DNA from: JAJNBA01 sp963842295
GTDB taxonomy: Bacteria > Actinomycetota > UBA4738 > HRBIN12
Direction: 5' to 3'
Length of the DNA stretch: 64,000 nucleotides
Assembly: GCA_963842295.1 (NCBI GenBank)
Contig: CAWJFY010000009.1
Location: forward strand, 558,001-622,000
A program made the position numbers and the translations under genes. Positions within the stretch are counted from its first letter, which is position 1. Each line of letters begins with the position of its first letter. Below are positions 50,543 to 57,740 of this stretch, piece by piece. The notes beneath the pieces were generated by a model, which did not search any database, was not told the DNA's origin, and was given only the letters and a program-made list of their open reading frames with translations.

Positions 50543-50842
50543 TTACCAGCTCTGCGCCACCAGCTCGTAGGACTCGAACCCAACGACCTTGCCGTTCATC
50601 GCCTCGGCCACCTCGGTTCGCATCGGCTTGACTGCTTCGGCGCTTCTCTCGAGGGCGGCCTCGTCTTGGTAGAAGGCGACGGCCACCAGCTTGCCGGCTG
50701 AGCGGTCGGCCAAGAAGTTGGCTGCGGTGAACCCTTCCAAGCCCGCAAGGGCAGGCAGGATCCTTTCGCTGATGATCTTGACCGCGTCGTCGATCTTGCT
50801 TGCGTCACCCTCGATCGTGCTGATCCGCGCCTGCATAGCCAT
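50543..50842 (-). CDS. antibiotic biosynthesis monooxygenase-like (ABM/dimeric alpha-beta barrel) small protein
   Basis: 99 residues (MAMQARISTIEG to YELVAQSW), a single ferredoxin-like dimeric alpha-beta barrel. A first strand, a long helix (ASKIDDAVKIISERILPALAG), the FTAANFLADRSAGKLVAVAFYQDE hairpin and a second helix rich in Ala/Glu. Such proteins act as small oxygenases, heme-binding proteins or stress proteins; no cofactor residue is evident. GGAGAGG lies before ATG 50842. Confidence 0.75.
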   Translation of the reverse strand: MAMQARISTIEGDASKIDDAVKIISERILPALAGLEGFTAANFLADRSAGKLVAVAFYQDEAALERSAEAVKPMRTEVAEAMNGKVVGFESYELVAQSW

Positions 50843-50997
50843 AGCCTCTCCTTTCGATCCAAGGCCAAGCGATCTTATCGAGCCCGATCCCCGGTGGACC
50901 GATATGAGAAACACCGGGCACGGCGGCTCAGTGGCGGGTGATCCTGACGTACGCTGCTGCTCTCACGAAGTCGAACGTAGCGTGAGAGGTGAGCCCG

Positions 50998-51894
50998 GTG
51001 CACAGATTACTCCTCGACGTTTCGAGCCTTACCTACCGGGCCTTCTTCGCGATGCCGGACTCCGTGAAAGCACCCGACGGCAGGCCCGTGAACGCGGTCC
51101 ACGGGTACCTCGACATGGTCACTCGCCTCGTCGCGACGCGCCGCCCCGACGAGGTCGTCCATGTCTACGACCACGATTGGCGGCCCGTGGCCCGGACGGA
51201 GATCTACCCGGGCTACAAAGGCAACCGCCCACCGGAGCCCGAGGCGATCACGCAGCAGTTCGAGCTGCTGCGAAGCGTCCTGGACCGCACGGGATTGCTC
51301 CAGGCCGAGACCGAAGGATGGGAGGCCGAGGACGCCATCGGGGCGTTCTGCGTCGAGGCGGACGAGACCGACCGGATCGAGATCGTCTCGGGCGATCGTG
51401 ACTTGATCCAGGTGGTGCGTGACCCGGTGGTGAAGCTGCTGTTCACCGTGCGCGGTGTCTCCGAGCTCGCCGAGTACGACGAGGCCGGCGTCCTCGCGAA
51501 GTACGGCGTGCCGGCGTCGCGGTACGCCGAGTTCGCGATCCTCCGTGGAGATCCGTCGGACGACCTCCCCGGGGTGCGCGGCGTCGGCGAGAAGACCGCA
51601 CTGGCACTGGTGAACACCTACGATTCTCTGGACGACCTTCTCGCCGACGCCGCGCAGGTCCATCCGCGACCGGGCCCGTTGAAGGGGAAGCCGGCGCTTC
51701 GCGCAAGGATCCTCGAGGCGAGCGAGTACCTCGACGCGATGCGGCGGCTCGTCCCCGTGAACTCCGTCGCTCCCCTCACGGTATGGTCGGGCGCCCGGGA
51801 CGACGCGGCCCTGAAGGCGTTCGCGGACGAGCACGGTCTGAAAGGGCCCGTCCAGAGGCTCCAGGCCGCGCTCGACAGTGCGAGCGCGGCCTGA
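50998..51894 (+). CDS. stand-alone 5'-3' exonuclease (PolA N-terminal/FEN-like)
   Basis: 298 residues from GTG 50998, 8 nt after GAGAGG. It matches the 5'-nuclease domain of DNA polymerase I: LLLDVSSLTYRAFFA, the arch/Lys-Arg segment IYPGYKGNRPPEPE, metal-binding EAEDAIGAF and SGDRDLIQVV, and the helix-hairpin-helix LRGDPSDDLPGVRGVGEKTA. It removes 5' flaps and RNA primers. Actinobacteria often carry such a free copy. It lies 6 nt upstream of a Y-family polymerase, so the two may act together in gap filling. Confidence 0.9.
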   Translation: MHRLLLDVSSLTYRAFFAMPDSVKAPDGRPVNAVHGYLDMVTRLVATRRPDEVVHVYDHDWRPVARTEIYPGYKGNRPPEPEAITQQFELLRSVLDRTGLLQAETEGWEAEDAIGAFCVEADETDRIEIVSGDRDLIQVVRDPVVKLLFTVRGVSELAEYDEAGVLAKYGVPASRYAEFAILRGDPSDDLPGVRGVGEKTALALVNTYDSLDDLLADAAQVHPRPGPLKGKPALRARILEASEYLDAMRRLVPVNSVAPLTVWSGARDDAALKAFADEHGLKGPVQRLQAALDSASAA

Positions 51895-51900
51895 GGGACA

Positions 51901-52998
51901 GTGGCGTCGTTCGTCTTCCACGTCGACCTCGATCAGTTCCTCGCCGCCGTCGAGGTACTTCGGCATCCCGAGCTCCGCGGCCGACCGGTCATCGTGGGCG
52001 GCGACGGTGACCCCACGAAGCGCGGCGTCGTCTCCACCTGCTCGTACGAGGCCCGCGCCTTCGGCGTCCGATCGGGGATGCCGCTTCGCACCGCCCTGAA
52101 GCGATGCCCCAACGGCGTGTTCCTCGCCGTCGACGCCCCCACGTACCTCGAGATGTCCCGCCGGGTGATGGATGCGCTCCGCTCGTTCGGCTTCGTCGTC
52201 CAGGAGATGGGGTGGGACGAGGCGTTCATCGCGGTCGAGTCGCACCGGCCCGAGGACCTCGCACGGGAGATCCAGCAGCGTGTCCTTGATCGCACCGAGC
52301 TCTGGTGTTCGATCGGCATCGGTGACAACAAGCTGCAGGCGAAGATCGCAACGGAAGAAGGGAAGCCCGCCGGCGTCTTCACGCTGACCTCCGAGCGGTG
52401 GTCCGCGTTGATGGGCCCGCGAGCAACGGATGCGCTCTGGGGGATCGGCACGAAGACCGCCAGGAGGCTGGCGGCGATCGGCATCGGCACGGTCGACGAG
52501 CTCGCCACGGCCGACCTCGATGAGCTCGCATCCGCGTTCGGCCCGAGCACGGGTCCGTGGCTCGCGCAGCTCGCCAGGGGCGAGGACCCGAGCCCGGTGA
52601 GCGACGCCCCCTGGATCCCCAAGGGCGTGAGCCGGGAGCGGACCTTCCAGCGGGACCTCGCGACCCAGGAAGAGGTCCTCCGCGAGCTCGACCGGCTGGC
52701 ATCCGAGACCACGGAGGACGTTCGCAAGGAAGGACGTCTTGCCGCTCGAGTCGTGGTGAAGGTGCGGGTCGTCCCGTTCATCACGAAGACGAGAGGCATC
52801 GCGCTTCCCGAACCCACCGGCGATCCGGGCGCGATCGCGGCGGGCGCCCGGGCGGCCCTCGCTCGCTTCCCCGCGATCGAGCGCCCGGTGCGCCTGCTCG
52901 GGGTCCGCGCCGAGTTCGAAGAAAGCCCGCCCTCCGGTGCCGGCGGCGGCCTAGGTCTTCCGTTGCTCGATATCCAAGCTTCAGATGCCGATGACTAG
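51901..52998 (+). CDS. dinB: Y-family DNA polymerase IV (DinB)
   Basis: 365 residues from GTG 51901. Palm carboxylates D9, D106 and E107 are present (HVDLDQFLAAVE; GWDEAFI), with the fingers GVVSTCSYEARAFGVRSGMP and the HhH thumb ALWGIGTKTARRLAAIGIGTV. The little finger is complete (SRERTFQRDL to VRLLGVRAEF). It differs from canonical Pol IV at the steric-gate stretch: DLDQFLA instead of DMDAFFA, so the ribonucleotide-excluding Phe position is Leu. No beta-clamp peptide is obvious at the acidic C-terminus. It is coupled to the exonuclease gene. Confidence 0.88.
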   Translation: MASFVFHVDLDQFLAAVEVLRHPELRGRPVIVGGDGDPTKRGVVSTCSYEARAFGVRSGMPLRTALKRCPNGVFLAVDAPTYLEMSRRVMDALRSFGFVVQEMGWDEAFIAVESHRPEDLAREIQQRVLDRTELWCSIGIGDNKLQAKIATEEGKPAGVFTLTSERWSALMGPRATDALWGIGTKTARRLAAIGIGTVDELATADLDELASAFGPSTGPWLAQLARGEDPSPVSDAPWIPKGVSRERTFQRDLATQEEVLRELDRLASETTEDVRKEGRLAARVVVKVRVVPFITKTRGIALPEPTGDPGAIAAGARAALARFPAIERPVRLLGVRAEFEESPPSGAGGGLGLPLLDIQASDADD

Positions 52999-53001
52999 GG
53001 G

Positions 53002-54083
53002 ATGCGAACGCGCTTCCTCCCCCTGGGCGCCGCGATGGCGCTCGCGCTCGGTCTCCTGACGGCTGCGCCGGCGAGCGGCCACCTACAACACGACCATCAC
53101 GTTCCCCGATGGGAACACCGAGTTCTATTCCCCGTTCGGCGGCCCGGCATCGATCCGGTTCGACTTCGCTCCCGGAGACCCCTCGGGCGTCTTCCGAGTT
53201 CGCCTCCGGCCGATAGGCGGCGCGGTGATCAAGACTGCAGTACTTCGCGATCAACCCGTCGAGCCACCCGTCGCCTCAGATCAGGTCGTTCTCATGGACG
53301 GCGCTGGGGACAGTGTCGGACAAGCCCTACGAGGTGCTCGTCAATCGGAACGGTCAGCCGAGCATCACGGCGTCCTTCATCCTTCGGCCGCGACTCGTGT
53401 CGATCGTCTCTGCGACGCCGAGCCCGTTCTTCCCCTGGATCGACAACGGACACAAGGACACCACGAACGTCAGGTTCAACCTCGCCGCCGACGCTGCTGT
53501 GCATGCACGCGTGTTCAGACAGAACGGCGCGGGGAAGTGCTGCGGCGCCCTCGTTCGTAACGACGATCTAGGGAGCTTCACGGCGGGGAACAGGAACTGG
53601 ATCTGGGACGGCACGAACGACAACGGCGACAACCTCGGGAAGGGCAGCTACTTCGTTCGGATCTGGGCGGACGACGGGGTCGTGGCACCCGCCCTTTCGA
53701 AAGCGGTGAATGTCACGATCGCCCGCACGTACCGGGCGACGACGACGAGGTCGAAGACGGCGAAGGCATATCACCACGTCGGGCCGGTCACGCCCCTCGT
53801 CCTCGGAGGTGATTGCATCGTCTACCGGAGCAGCAGCCTTCAGGTCCTCTGCCAGGGCGGGCGGGTGAGCGTGTACTGGCGATGGGGTCTCGCCTCAGGC
53901 GAACGTATCGAGCGCGCGAGCTTCGTGCTCGACACCGTCGAGGGATGTCCCCCCTCGATCCGGAAGACCGCGCATACGAAGCACGAGTCTTCGTTCACCA
54001 TGAACGAAGACCTCCCGGGGGCAGCCGGTGACTGTCGACTCGTCACGGCGAGGATCACGTACAGCCACCTCGAACAGTCCTGA
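53002..54083 (+). pseudogene. secreted protein with FlgD-type Ig-like domain, broken by two +1 frameshifts
   Basis: ATG 53002 starts a signal peptide (FLPLGAAMALALGLLTAAPAS). Coding shifts +1 near 53080, continuing as TYNTTITFPDGNTEFYSPFG, and +1 again near 53235, continuing as QYFAINPSSHPSPQIRSFSW and then without a break to the stop at 54083. Correcting both gives about 360 residues. The central segment WIWDGTNDNGDNLGKGSYF is a FlgD-like Ig motif found in cell-surface proteins; a C-terminal domain with four or more cysteines follows. I do not recognise the whole family. Frameshifts may be sequencing errors. Confidence 0.65.
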
Positions 54084-54114
54084 TCAGGTCACCTGCGGAC
54101 TGGGCACCCACCCC

Positions 54115-54120
54115 TATCAT
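54115..54120 (+). promoter_or_regulatory. -10 hexamer, leaderless adenosine deaminase promoter
   Basis: TATCAT with 6 nt to the GTG at 54127. Confidence 0.55.
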
Positions 54121-54126
54121 CCGGTC

Positions 54127-55197
54127 GTGACTCCGACGCTCGAACAGATCCGAGAAGTCCCGAAGGTCCTCCTCCACGACCACCTCGACGGCGGGCTCCG
54201 TTCCGGCACGATCGTGGAGCTCGCCGAGGAGACCGGCTACCGGGACTTGCCGACCGACGACCCGGGGGAGCTCGGCGACTGGATGACCCAGGGCGCCGAC
54301 CGCAAGGACCTCTTGCTGTACCTCGAGACGTTCGCGCACACCGTCGGCGTGATGCAGACGAAGGACTCGCTCGCGCGCGTGGCGCGCGAATGTGCCGAGG
54401 ACCTCGCCGCCGACGGCGTCGTCTACGCCGAGGTCCGTTTCGCGCCCGAGCAGCACCTCGAGCGCGGGCTCGGACTCGACGAGGTCGTCGAGGCCGTCCA
54501 GGAAGGGTTCCGCGAAGGTGCAGAGCGAACCGGGATCCGCATCGGCACGTTGTTGACGGCGATGCGGACGGCGGCTCGCTCGCTCGAGATCGCCGAACTG
54601 GCCGTCCGTTGGCGGGATCAAGGGGTCGTGGGATTCGACATCGCCGGGGCGGAAGCCGGCAACCCACCCACCCGCCACCTCGACGCCTTCGATCACGTTC
54701 GCAGGGAGAACTTCCATCTCACGATCCACGCCGGTGAGGCCTTCGGGCTTCCCTCGATCTGGGAGGCCCTGCAGCTCTGCGGCGCGGAGCGCCTCGGCCA
54801 CGGCGTTCGGATCGTGGACGACATCGAGCTCGGATCCGACGGCGAGGCCCGGCTGGGCCGCGTGGCACATCTGGTCCGCGATCGCCGTGTTCCCCTGGAG
54901 CTCTGCCCGACCTCGAACGTGCACTCCGGCGCCGCGAAGTCCATCGAGGAGCATCCGATCGGGCTCCTGATGGACCTGAAATTCCGGGTCACGGTGAACA
55001 CCGACAACCGCCTGATGTCCGCGACGTCGCTCTCGCAAGAATTCGAACAGCTCGTGAACACGTTCGGCATCGGATGGGATCGGATCGCGCGCCTCACGAT
55101 CAACGGGATGAAATCGGCATTCGTGCCGTTCGACGAACGGGTGGAGATGCTCGATCGGGTGATCCGTCCCGCGTACGCGGAGCTCCGGGACACGTGA
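54127..55197 (+). CDS. add: adenosine deaminase
   Basis: 356 residues. It deaminates adenosine (and deoxyadenosine) to inosine in purine salvage. The zinc site is built from H17 and H19 (LLHDHLDGGL), the His in HLTIHAGEAFG and the catalytic aspartate region TVNTDNRLMS. The RLGHGVRIVDD motif and LELCPTSNVHSG are diagnostic, and the size is normal for actinobacterial Add. The GTG start is set by the TATCAT hexamer. The GTGA overlap with the next gene indicates an operon with the YbaK-type deacylase. Confidence 0.95.
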   Translation: MTPTLEQIREVPKVLLHDHLDGGLRSGTIVELAEETGYRDLPTDDPGELGDWMTQGADRKDLLLYLETFAHTVGVMQTKDSLARVARECAEDLAADGVVYAEVRFAPEQHLERGLGLDEVVEAVQEGFREGAERTGIRIGTLLTAMRTAARSLEIAELAVRWRDQGVVGFDIAGAEAGNPPTRHLDAFDHVRRENFHLTIHAGEAFGLPSIWEALQLCGAERLGHGVRIVDDIELGSDGEARLGRVAHLVRDRRVPLELCPTSNVHSGAAKSIEEHPIGLLMDLKFRVTVNTDNRLMSATSLSQEFEQLVNTFGIGWDRIARLTINGMKSAFVPFDERVEMLDRVIRPAYAELRDT

Positions 55198-55667
55198 CCG
55201 AAGACACGGCGGCGATCCGTGAGGTCGCGGCCTCGGGCGTGCCGTTCCGCGTCGTCCACACCGAGCGGCCGAGCAGTGCCGAGGAGAGCGCCGTCCTGCA
55301 ACGGATCGAGGTCGGCCAGCTGATCCGCACCATCGTCGTACGGCGCAGCGCCGGCGATTACGTGCTGGTCCTCGTTCCCGCCGGCCGGCAGATCGACTGG
55401 CCGCTGCTGCGCGCGCACCTCGGTGTCAGCCGGCTTTCACTCCCGGATCCGGAAGAGGCCAAGCAGGCGACGGGCTATGAGCGAGGCGCCATCACGCCGT
55501 TCGCGTCCGCCACGACCTGGCCCGTCGTGGCCGACGCGACCATCGCCGATCGCGACCTGGTCGCGATCGGCGCCGGAGCCGCCGGGGTCAACCTCCACCT
55601 CGATCCCGCGGACCTCATCAGGCTCCTGGATGCGGACGTGGCGAACGTGACCCGTCCCGCGAGCTAG
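55194..55667 (+). CDS. YbaK/ProX-type aminoacyl-tRNA deacylase
   Basis: 157 residues from a GTG that overlaps the adenosine deaminase stop. The YbaK fold shows PFRVVHTERPSSAEESAVLQRIE, VLVLVPAGRQIDW, the editing-pocket helix LSLPDPEEAKQATGYERGAITPF and DRDLVAIGAGAAGVNLHLDPADL. These free-standing domains hydrolyse misacylated tRNAs (Cys- or Ala-tRNA-Pro). The catalytic Lys of YbaK is not certain here. It meets the convergent phosphatase gene with a 4-bp overlap. Confidence 0.88.
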   Translation: MTEDTAAIREVAASGVPFRVVHTERPSSAEESAVLQRIEVGQLIRTIVVRRSAGDYVLVLVPAGRQIDWPLLRAHLGVSRLSLPDPEEAKQATGYERGAITPFASATTWPVVADATIADRDLVAIGAGAAGVNLHLDPADLIRLLDADVANVTRPAS

Positions 55668-56116
55668 AGCCGGATCTCCTCCACCTCGAGGCGGCCATCA
55701 TCGTGGAGGGTCACACGGATCCCCTCGCACTCGGCGAACGAGCTCGGCTCGCGCCCGGTCAAGCCGGTCATCGCCCGCTCGACGAAGGGAGTGTGTCCGA
55801 CGGCCAGCCCGATCCCGCCCTCGGGCACCGCCGCCAGGAGCGTCCGGACGCCCTCGGCCATCCCCTCGGGACTGCCCTCGGTCGCGTCCTTGCCGGCCAG
55901 GCCGGGGATCACGTCGTGCTCGGGCAGCTGCTGCCCGGATCCCCGAAGGATCCAGGCTGCCGTCTCAGCGGCGCGTTCCGCGGGCGAGACGAAGACCGCG
56001 TCGTAGCGGGCGGGCGATCGCCGCCCCACGTCCTCCGCTTGCGCGCGCCCGGCGGCCGAAAGGCGGTCGGCGTCAGGATCGCGTTTCGCGTGCCGTCTCA
56101 GCTCGAGCTGTCGCAT
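55664..56116 (-). CDS. SixA-like histidine phosphatase
   Basis: 150 residues. The phosphatase core LRRHAKRDPDADRLSAAGRAQA carries the RH(G/A) catalytic His. The second conserved His is in LAVGHTPFVERAMTG, with an acidic helper at AERAAETAAW. SixA-type phosphatases remove phosphate from phosphohistidine of two-component or PTS proteins. GAGAGGTGG precedes ATG 56116. It runs after the sarcosine oxidase operon on the same strand. Confidence 0.87.
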   Translation of the reverse strand: MRQLELRRHAKRDPDADRLSAAGRAQAEDVGRRSPARYDAVFVSPAERAAETAAWILRGSGQQLPEHDVIPGLAGKDATEGSPEGMAEGVRTLLAAVPEGGIGLAVGHTPFVERAMTGLTGREPSSFAECEGIRVTLHDDGRLEVEEIRL

Positions 56117-56139
56117 CCACCTCTCCCTCGTGCAGACCG

Positions 56140-57348
56140 CTAATGCGTACCCGCCGAGGCGGCATCCGGAACCATGCGATCGTCTCGGAAGCGGCTGAGT
56201 GCGAACGGCGCGATCAACTCCGGCACCCGGTCGGTCGCGACGTACTCGGCCATCGTCGCGCCGAAGATCGGGGCCCCCTTGAATCCCCATGTGCCCATGC
56301 CCGACATCACGCTGAACCCATCGAGCGTCGTGGGACCGAGGATCGGCGAGGAATCCGGTGACATGTCACACAGCCCGCCCCACTGGCGCATCGCGCGAGC
56401 CTTCGCCATGAACGGGAGGATCATCACGGAGCGCTTGGCGGCTTCAGAGAGGAACTCGAAGGTCGAACGCGTCGAGTACGTGCTGTACGGCACGATCTCA
56501 GCGCCCGCCAGGAGCTCCCCGCGGGCCGTCTGGGAGACATAGATCGTGAGATCCATCGACGAGACCAGTCCGCGCAACACCGGCCGGTAGGGCTCGGTGA
56601 CGAACGCCTGGAGCATGTGGGTGACGAGCGGCAGCCGGACCCCCGCCATGGTGGCCACACGGGACGACCATCCCGCGACGGCGCTCACCACATGTCCCGC
56701 CGCGACCGGTCCCTTCGGCGTCTCGACGCCGGCGCAGCGGCCACCCTCGATCCGCACACCCGTCACCTCGAGCCCCTGGTGGACGTCCACTCCTCGCCGG
56801 GCGGCAGCCTGCGCGTAGCCCCAGACCACGGAGTCGTGCCGCGCGAACGATCCGGGCGGGTGATACGACGCACCGAGCACCGGCAGTTCGCCGCCGCCGC
56901 TGAGGTCCACCAAGGGGCACACCTCCAGGATCTCGTCGGGTCCGAGGATGTCGGTCCGGACACCGAGCGCGCGGTTCAGCGCGGACTTCTCACGCTCGAC
57001 CTGCAGCGAATCCTCCGTGTGACAGAGATCGAGCTCGCCCTGGTTCGTGAACATGACGTTGAAGCCCAGCTCCTGCGACAACGTCCGGTACATGGAGAGG
57101 CTCGCGGCGTACAGAGGCACCGTCTCGGGCGTGTTGTAGTTGGCCCGGAGCACCTGCGTGTTGCGGCCGCTCCCCCCGCTCCCGATGTAGGAGCGCTCGA
57201 TCACCGCGACGTCGCGGATCCGGTGCTTCGCGGCCAAGTGATACGCGAGCGAGAGGCCGTTCACACCCCCACCCACGATGACCACGTCGTAGGACCGGCG
57301 AAGTTCGCGCTGCGGGAGGTACGTCCGGCGGCGGAAGAGTCCCGTCAT
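56140..57348 (-). CDS. soxB: sarcosine oxidase beta subunit (SoxB)
   Basis: 402 residues of the DAO/FAD-binding fold. The Rossmann motif VVIVGGGVNGLSLAYHLA (about 22-39), the GSGGSGRN FAD loop and the C-terminal GMGTWGFKGAPIFGATMAEY are typical of SoxB. H171 in FARHDSVVWG corresponds in position to the His that carries FMN covalently in heterotetrameric sarcosine oxidase. The enzyme converts sarcosine to glycine, giving formaldehyde or 5,10-methylene-THF and H2O2. Last gene of the sox operon; its ATG overlaps the soxG stop. Confidence 0.9.
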   Translation of the reverse strand: MTGLFRRRTYLPQRELRRSYDVVIVGGGVNGLSLAYHLAAKHRIRDVAVIERSYIGSGGSGRNTQVLRANYNTPETVPLYAASLSMYRTLSQELGFNVMFTNQGELDLCHTEDSLQVEREKSALNRALGVRTDILGPDEILEVCPLVDLSGGGELPVLGASYHPPGSFARHDSVVWGYAQAAARRGVDVHQGLEVTGVRIEGGRCAGVETPKGPVAAGHVVSAVAGWSSRVATMAGVRLPLVTHMLQAFVTEPYRPVLRGLVSSMDLTIYVSQTARGELLAGAEIVPYSTYSTRSTFEFLSEAAKRSVMILPFMAKARAMRQWGGLCDMSPDSSPILGPTTLDGFSVMSGMGTWGFKGAPIFGATMAEYVATDRVPELIAPFALSRFRDDRMVPDAASAGTH

Positions 57349-57740
57349 GGGACGGGCACCTCTTCCTCGATACGCCGTCGGAGGTGCGACTCCCAGTAGG
57401 CGGGCACCAACACGCGGATCACATCCTCATCCACGAAGACGCGGGCGACGACGCGAGCGACGTCCCCCTGGACGTAGCCGGGCCCGTCCGGGAGCTGGAG
57501 CTCCGAAAGTCGCGCGAAGACGTCGCGCGCGTCGCCACCGTCGATGACGATCTCCGCCCAGCCCTCGGTCGCCTCTCGGATCTGCGCGTCGGGATCGACG
57601 GTGCGGACGGCCCGACGGATGTCCTCGGCGATCGACCCGCGCACGATCACCTCGTCCGATGCCACGCGGCCCGCGCCAGGCGCACGCATCGCGAGGTCGC
57701 AGGCCTCCTCGCCGGCATGCACGCTCCAGAGCTCATCCAC
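57345..57740 (-). CDS. soxG: sarcosine oxidase gamma subunit (SoxG)
   Basis: 131 residues from GTG 57740, which lies inside the last codons of soxA (8-bp overlap). It has the GcvT-like partner fold with VIVRGSIAEDIRRAVR and the C-terminal FVDEDVIRVLVPAYWESHLRRR. SoxG is a small subunit of the heterotetramer that bridges alpha and beta. It is weakly conserved, and the call leans on position between soxA and soxB. Confidence 0.82.
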   Translation of the reverse strand: MDELWSVHAGEEACDLAMRAPGAGRVASDEVIVRGSIAEDIRRAVRTVDPDAQIREATEGWAEIVIDGGDARDVFARLSELQLPDGPGYVQGDVARVVARVFVDEDVIRVLVPAYWESHLRRRIEEEVPVP

